Assembly: GCA_030603375.1 (NCBI GenBank)
Contig: JAUVXY010000044.1
Span: forward strand, 1 to 10,135
DNA from: Actinomycetes bacterium
GTDB lineage: Bacteria; Actinomycetota; Humimicrobiia; Humimicrobiales; Humimicrobiaceae
Length of the DNA: 10,135 bases
Reading direction: 5' to 3'
Positions 6,513-10,135 of this stretch are shown piece after piece; within the stretch, counting starts at the first letter, position 1; the number at the start of each line of letters is the position of its first letter. Position numbers and translations under genes: made by a program. The notes beneath the pieces are model-generated. The model saw only the letters and a program-made list of their open reading frames with translations, had not been told where the DNA came from and ran no database searches.

Positions 6513-7172
6513 ATGGTATATGATTTTCACACTCACACTTTTTTGTCTGATGGAATTAACAGCCCAATTGAATTGATAAGGTTTGCAGTTGCTGCAGGAT
6601 ATAAGTGCATTGCAATAACTGATCATGCAAGTTATTCCAATCTTGATTATTTAATTAAAAAAGTAAAAAAGGACTGCAAGCTGGCAGAGGATTACTGGGA
6701 TATAACTGCCATACCCGGCGTGGAACTTACAAATGTTCCTTCAAAGAGCATAAACGATATGGCAAAATATGCCAAAGACCTTGGCGCAAAGCTGGTAGTA
6801 GTACATGGAGAAACCATAGTAGAAGAAGTTGAAGCAGGCACTAACTGGGAAGCAGTAAATTCAAGATACGTTGACCTGCTTGCTCACCCCGGGCTTTTTT
6901 CACCGAAGGAGGCAGAAGCTGCTGCAAAAAATGGCATATATATTGAAATAACTTCAAGGGTAGGGCACAGCCTGACAAATGGAATTGTGGTAAAAGCAGG
7001 GAGAGAAGCAGGCGTAAGATTTTTAATAGATAGTGATTCTCATAGCCACAAAGATCTCTTTTTGAATGATTTTCAGGAAAAAGTAGCAAAAGGCGCCGGG
7101 CTTGAAGCAGATGAGATTAGAGATATTTTTTCAAAAAACAACAAGGACTTTCTTGCTAAAATAGGATATTAA
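6513..7172 (+). CDS. PHP-domain metal-dependent phosphoesterase (histidinol-phosphatase-like)
   Basis: This 219-residue soluble protein is a complete, stand-alone PHP domain. The expected metal-binding residues appear in order: His6 and His8 (DFHTHTF), Asp13, Asp37-His38 (ITDH), Glu71 (GVELTNV), His98 (VVHGET), His125 (LAHPG), and Asp175 with His177 (DSDSHSH). Proteins of this fold hydrolyse phosphomonoesters such as histidinol phosphate, or nucleotide substrates, using two or three metal ions. No other histidine-biosynthesis gene lies nearby, so the substrate is open. The start ATG has AAAGGAA 8 nt upstream and MVYDFHTHT is a normal family N-terminus. It converges on larE, with a possible shared hairpin terminator in the 44-bp gap. 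Confidence 0.92.
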   Translation: MVYDFHTHTFLSDGINSPIELIRFAVAAGYKCIAITDHASYSNLDYLIKKVKKDCKLAEDYWDITAIPGVELTNVPSKSINDMAKYAKDLGAKLVVVHGETIVEEVEAGTNWEAVNSRYVDLLAHPGLFSPKEAEAAAKNGIYIEITSRVGHSLTNGIVVKAGREAGVRFLIDSDSHSHKDLFLNDFQEKVAKGAGLEADEIRDIFSKNNKDFLAKIGY

Positions 7173-7194
7173 GCATAAGCTGGAATACTATTGG

Positions 7195-7221
7195 CCCTGC
7201 AAAAGCAAGGGTTATCTTATT
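7195..7221. terminator. Possible bidirectional hairpin terminator between the PHP gene and larE
   Basis: CCCTGC (7195-7200), loop AAAA and GCAAGGG (7205-7211) form a 6-bp stem with one bulged A, extendable by two G-U pairs. TTATCTTATT follows, a weak T-rich tract in the plus direction; on the other strand the stem follows the larE stop closely. Its place between convergent genes supports the call, but the tract is poor. Confidence 0.4.
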
Positions 7222-8038
7222 CATCCATGCTTCCTGTCCTGTAGCCTTCAATATCTATTGTTATGTGCCTAAATCCGATTTTTTTGAATTTTTTTATTAT
7301 TTTTCCTCTAATATCAATTTGAAGTATTTTAGGAATTTCTTCTTTTGCTACCTCTATTTTTGCTAATGGGTAGTAGTATCTTACCCTGTTATGGCTGAAA
7401 CCAAGAAAGCGAAGATATTCTTCTGCTGCGCTAATTTTTTCAAGCCTGGATTTAGAAATTTTTTCTCCATAAGGGATTCTTGTTGCAAGGCATGAGGATG
7501 CTGGTCTATCCCAGAAGGAGAGCTTTGCTAGTTTGGAATACTTTCTTATTTCTTCTTTTGAAAGTCTGCACTCGGCAAGCGGGCTTTTAACACCAAGCTC
7601 TTCTGCAGCTTTTAGTCCCGGGCGATATAAATAATAATCGTCAAAATTTGTCCCATCTATTACAAAATTAAGGTTGTATTCATTTTTTAATGAAATCAGT
7701 TTTAAAAAAAGTTGCTTTTTGCACAGGTAGCACCTGTTTTTAGGATTATTTAAAAATTCTTTTATTTCCAACACATTGGAGTTGACTATAATGTGCCTGC
7801 AATTCAGGCTTTTTGACATTTTTTTTGCATGGGCAAGTTCTTCCTTTGGCAGCAGCGGTGATTTTGCTGTTACTGCAATTACGTTTTTACCTAATGTGCC
7901 TGCAGCTATTTTTACAAGCAGGCTGCTGTCAACTCCTCCCGAAAAGGCTATAATTGCCGATCTCATGTCTTTTAAGATATTTTTTAACTTATGTATCTTT
8001 TTTTCTAAATTAATGATTTTTGTACTGTTCTCTTTCAT
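7217..8038 (-). CDS. larE: LarE, ATP-dependent sulfur transferase for the nickel-pincer cofactor
   Basis: LarE inserts sulfur into pyridinium-3,5-biscarboxylic acid mononucleotide, turning the carboxylates into thiocarboxylates during synthesis of the nickel-pincer nucleotide used by lactate racemase and other LarA-family enzymes. It has 273 residues from the start chosen. The PP-loop SGGVDSS is at 33-39, the CxxC of NRCYLCKK at Cys103 and Cys106, and PASSCLATRIPYGE has Cys183. The C-terminus ends in GYRTGSMDE, a family hallmark. Three cysteines in this pattern fit the [4Fe-4S]-cluster type of LarE rather than the single sacrificial-cysteine type of Lactobacillus plantarum. The frame extends 27 residues upstream to an ATG ending at 8119, but that segment is unlike the family, and the Met at 8036-8038 gives normal length. 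No strong ribosome site is seen at either. Divergent from larC; no larB is nearby. Confidence 0.93.
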   Translation of the reverse strand: MKENSTKIINLEKKIHKLKNILKDMRSAIIAFSGGVDSSLLVKIAAGTLGKNVIAVTAKSPLLPKEELAHAKKMSKSLNCRHIIVNSNVLEIKEFLNNPKNRCYLCKKQLFLKLISLKNEYNLNFVIDGTNFDDYYLYRPGLKAAEELGVKSPLAECRLSKEEIRKYSKLAKLSFWDRPASSCLATRIPYGEKISKSRLEKISAAEEYLRFLGFSHNRVRYYYPLAKIEVAKEEIPKILQIDIRGKIIKKFKKIGFRHITIDIEGYRTGSMDE

Positions 8039-8123
8039 TATTAATACTTGCTTGTCTGAAATTTCTATAGTTATGCATGTAAATTTTTTATTTTTGCTTA
8101 GACAACCAAAAATACACAAAAAA

Positions 8124-8222
8124 GCATATTTTTACAATAGGTGCAGTTTTTATTAATATGCTGCTACTTGAGAATTTTATAGGAAATATGCTATTGTAAA
8201 TAGGTTAGGAATATATTGTAAT
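8124..8222. repeat. Cluster of interleaved inverted and direct repeats between larE and larC
   Basis: GCATATTT (8124-8131) is directly followed by TTACAATAG (8132-8140). Complements of both occur downstream in the same order: AATATGC at 8155-8161, AAATATGC at 8184-8191, CTATTGTAA at 8191-8199, and TATTGTAA again at 8215-8222. The A-B-A'-B' order would be a pseudoknot if transcribed as one RNA; as DNA it gives several dyads that could be operator half-sites. The region lies between two divergent genes of one pathway, so shared regulation is plausible. AT-rich background makes chance matches more likely, but the 8-9 bp arms are long. Confidence 0.5.
8168..8197 (+). promoter_or_regulatory. Possible larC promoter
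   Basis: TTGAGA (8168-8173), an 18-bp spacer and TATTGT (8192-8197) form a weak promoter. It would overlap the second pair of repeat elements, so a repeat-binding regulator would block or reshape it. The leader would be about 90 nt. No better candidate was found. Confidence 0.3.
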
Positions 8223-8246
8223 TTAAAAAACAGAAAACAGCACAAC

Positions 8247-8285
8247 GCCTGCCATGCTGCTGCAGATGTGCGGGCAGTTACAGGC
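8247..8285 (+). other. GC-rich inverted repeats in the larC leader
   Basis: In an AT-rich setting, about 45 bases just before larC are GC-rich and contain two overlapping inverted repeats. CTGCC (8249-8253) pairs with GGCAG (8273-8277), and GCCTG (8247-8251) pairs with CAGGC (8281-8285). The two stems share bases and are mutually exclusive. The second would end 11 nt before the larC ATG and sequester the only AGG-like ribosome site. I recognise no known riboswitch here. Confidence 0.35.
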
Positions 8286-8296
8286 AAGCTCTTATT

Positions 8297-9505
8297 ATGA
8301 AGAATATTTTATACATAGATTGCTTTTCAGGAATAAGCGGAGATATGACAGTGGGTGCCTTGATTGACCTTGGCCTGGAGCTAAATTTTCTGAGGAGCGA
8401 ATTAAAAAAAATGGATTTGGGTGGGTACAATATTAGCTGCAGCAGTGTTAAGGTAAACTCAATCAGTGCAAAAAAATTCAATGTAGAAATAGCAAGTTCG
8501 TCTGAAAGCAGGGACTACAAAGAGATAAAAAGAATAATAGGCAGCAGCGGCTTACAAAATGATGTAAAAAGAACTGCCCTGAAAATTTTCCAGGTGCTTG
8601 CAGAAGCAGAAGCAAAAGTCCATGGCACCAATATAGATAAAATCCATTTTCATGAAGTTGGAGCAGCAGATTCCATAGTTGATATTGTAAGTACAGCGGT
8701 AGGAATAAAAAGTTTGGGAATTGATGTAATCTACAGCAGCAAGGTTCCGCTTGGCAGTGGCTTTGTCAGCACCATGCATGGGAAATTACCCGTACCAGCT
8801 CCTGCGACTCTTGAAATACTAAAAGGGTGCCCGGTCTATGGCGGGAGTTTTGATTTTGAAGTAACTACACCTACAGGTGCGGCAATACTTAAAACACTTG
8901 TCGGGAAATTTGGAGTTGTGCCGCCAGTAAATATTGAAAAAATTGGCTGTGGGGCAGGCAGCAAAAAAAATGAGGGAATACCAAATGTTTTAAGGATTAT
9001 CAAAGGAAGCATTGAAGAAGAAGCAGATGGTAAAAAAGGCATGTCAGGCCGGGAAGATTTAATTTTACTTTCTACTAATATTGATGACAGTACTCCCGAA
9101 ATTTTAGGGTACTTAATGGACAAGCTGTACAGAACAAAGGTTTTGGATACATGGGTAGAGTCTATTTATATGAAAAAAAATAGACCGGCTTTTAAATTAT
9201 GTGCAATATGTGACAGTAAATTAGAGCACGAAGTTGTAAATGTGATATTTCGTGAAACAACTACACTTGGCATAAGAAGAGAAATAGTAGAAAGATACAT
9301 TGCTGCCCGGAAGATTAAAAAAGTTAAACTGCCTTACGGGGAAGTAAAAGTAAAGATAGGAATTTATCATGGTAAAGAAGTAACTGTTTCTCCTGAATTT
9401 GAATCCTGCAGAAAGTTAGCTCAAAAATTGGATAAACCCTTAAAAGAGGTATATCAGGATGCTACCCTTCTTCTTTCAAGTAAAAAAAATCTTAGCATTT
9501 CCTGA
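8297..9505 (+). CDS. larC: LarC, nickel-insertion protein (nickel chelatase) for the nickel-pincer cofactor
   Basis: LarC uses CTP to insert nickel into the bis-thiocarboxylate nucleotide made by LarB and LarE, the last step of nickel-pincer cofactor synthesis. The single 402-residue frame has the full family layout: YIDCFSGISGDM at 6-17, HFHEVGAADSIVDI at about 117-130, GKLPVPAPATLEI at about 162-174, TPTGAAIL at 191-198, GCGAG at 217-221, and the C-terminal domain starting near NIDDSTPE (261-268) with YMKKNRPAF at about 291-299. Unlike the Lactobacillus plantarum gene, no frameshift is needed to join the two halves. There is no strong ribosome site before the ATG, only CAGGC 11 nt away. It is divergent from larE, and its 3' end overlaps the convergent AI-2E-family gene by 52 bp. 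Confidence 0.95.
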   Translation: MKNILYIDCFSGISGDMTVGALIDLGLELNFLRSELKKMDLGGYNISCSSVKVNSISAKKFNVEIASSSESRDYKEIKRIIGSSGLQNDVKRTALKIFQVLAEAEAKVHGTNIDKIHFHEVGAADSIVDIVSTAVGIKSLGIDVIYSSKVPLGSGFVSTMHGKLPVPAPATLEILKGCPVYGGSFDFEVTTPTGAAILKTLVGKFGVVPPVNIEKIGCGAGSKKNEGIPNVLRIIKGSIEEEADGKKGMSGREDLILLSTNIDDSTPEILGYLMDKLYRTKVLDTWVESIYMKKNRPAFKLCAICDSKLEHEVVNVIFRETTTLGIRREIVERYIAARKIKKVKLPYGEVKVKIGIYHGKEVTVSPEFESCRKLAQKLDKPLKEVYQDATLLLSSKKNLSIS

Positions 9506-10135
9506 ATAACTGCAACAGTTGGTACAGCCAGCAGCAGTCCCCACATACCAAATATAGCACCGCCTGCTATTAGAGAGATAATTATAATGCCGGGGTGTAC
9601 CCCTACCTGGTACCTCATAATATTTGGAGATATTAGATAATTATCAATTTGCTGAACAGCAATAAAAAGTAAAACAACTAAAAGAGCTTTCATCGGTGAT
9701 ATGAAAAGAGCAACCAGTGCAGCAGGCACTGCTCCTATAATGGGCCCGAGAAGCGGAATAAGGTTAAACAGGCCTGCGGTAAATCCCAGAAGAGCAGCAA
9801 AGTCAACTCTTAAGATAAGTAAAACTATGGTGCATAAAAATCCGACAATGATAGATATGAATATCTGGCCCCTTATGTATCTGCCGGCGACTTTATTTAT
9901 TCTATCTAATATTTCAGCAGTTTGTGTTTTAAATCTCAGCGGAATTATTTTTATGAATGCAGTTCTTGTTTTATCGATATCTTTTAATATATACAATCCT
10001 AAAAGCGGTCCTATTATAAAATTAAGAACGATATTTATTATAGATTTTGTAAAAGTAGTAGCTTTCTGGAAGATGTCCAGCTCTTCAAGATTAATTCTAC
10101 TTATGAAATATTGGGTTATAGCGCTCGTGTCTTTA
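9454..10135 (-). CDS. AI-2E/PerM family (UPF0118) membrane protein, N-terminus cut by window edge
   Basis: The frame is open through the right edge and shows the C-terminal 226 residues of a protein family usually about 340-370 long. The visible part begins in the soluble region before a transmembrane segment ending GLYILKDIDK, a family hallmark. RYIRGQIFISIIVGF follows, then LGFTAGLFNLIPLLGPIIGAVPA, then QQIDNYLISPNIM, and a last hydrophobic segment ending in a basic tail. Members are multi-pass membrane proteins linked to AI-2 export or Na+/H+ antiport in different bacteria, so the substrate here is unknown. An internal ATG at 9994-9996 is not the start, since homology continues upstream. 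Its last 16 codons overlap the end of larC on the other strand. Confidence 0.92.
   Translation of the reverse strand, partial: KDTSAITQYFISRINLEELDIFQKATTFTKSIINIVLNFIIGPLLGLYILKDIDKTRTAFIKIIPLRFKTQTAEILDRINKVAGRYIRGQIFISIIVGFLCTIVLLILRVDFAALLGFTAGLFNLIPLLGPIIGAVPAALVALFISPMKALLVVLLFIAVQQIDNYLISPNIMRYQVGVHPGIIIISLIAGGAIFGMWGLLLAVPTVAVIQEMLRFFLLERRRVAS

Noticed and set aside
8039..8119. 27-residue upstream extension of LarE starting at an ATG ending at 8119
   Set aside because: The sequence is lysine- and cysteine-rich with no family similarity. The Met at 8036-8038 gives the normal LarE length.
7776..8156. Plus-strand open frame of 126 codons
   Set aside because: Antisense shadow of the LarE N-terminal domain and the repeat region; hydrophobic character follows from base composition.
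8552..9123. Minus-strand open frames inside larC (8552-8779 and 8836-9123)
   Set aside because: The plus-strand LarC frame has motifs throughout these stretches. The antisense translations show nothing.

Overview
The window is AT-rich bacterial DNA (about one third G+C by eye) with short intergenic gaps, standard stop codons and good sigma-70-type promoters. No rRNA, tRNA, CRISPR array, insertion sequence or phage gene was seen. It looks like ordinary chromosome from an anaerobic or metabolically flexible bacterium. The one lineage clue is an orphan OmpR-type regulator that closely resembles actinobacterial GlnR, sitting beside an ammonium transporter. That suggests a low-GC, deep-branching actinobacterial or related lineage, but the placement is weak.

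Left block (1-3805, minus strand), nitrogen and NAD: a glutamine-dependent NAD+ synthetase (nadE) overlaps a GlnR-like regulator gene by 4 bp. After a 136-bp gap comes amt, an ammonium channel whose C-terminus runs off the left edge. The gap contains five TnAC half-sites, mostly at 11-bp spacing, just upstream of a promoter with a weak -35. This is the layout expected if the regulator activates amt. NadE consumes glutamine, Amt imports ammonium, and GlnR-type proteins control nitrogen assimilation, so the three genes plausibly form one nitrogen-linked unit. The true nadE start appears to be an ATT codon, because a near-consensus promoter lies inside the longer reading frame that begins at the upstream ATG.

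Middle block (3900-7172): a PAP2-like membrane protein (plus) is divergent from nadE and converges on a DUF2085 membrane protein (minus). An inositol-monophosphatase-family enzyme (minus) lies upstream of DUF2085. A PHP-domain metal-dependent phosphoesterase (plus) is divergent from the phosphatase.

Right block (7195-10135): larE (minus) and larC (plus) are divergent around a 258-bp region rich in inverted and direct repeats. They encode two of the three enzymes that make the nickel-pincer nucleotide cofactor of LarA-type racemases; larB and larA are not in the window. larC is one intact frame, and LarE has the three-cysteine arrangement. The 3' end of larC overlaps by 52 bp the convergent 3' end of an AI-2E/PerM-family membrane protein gene, which is cut by the right edge.

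I did not find a wholly new system. The best leads are the operator array at amt, the nadE start, and the repeat-rich larE-larC intergenic region.
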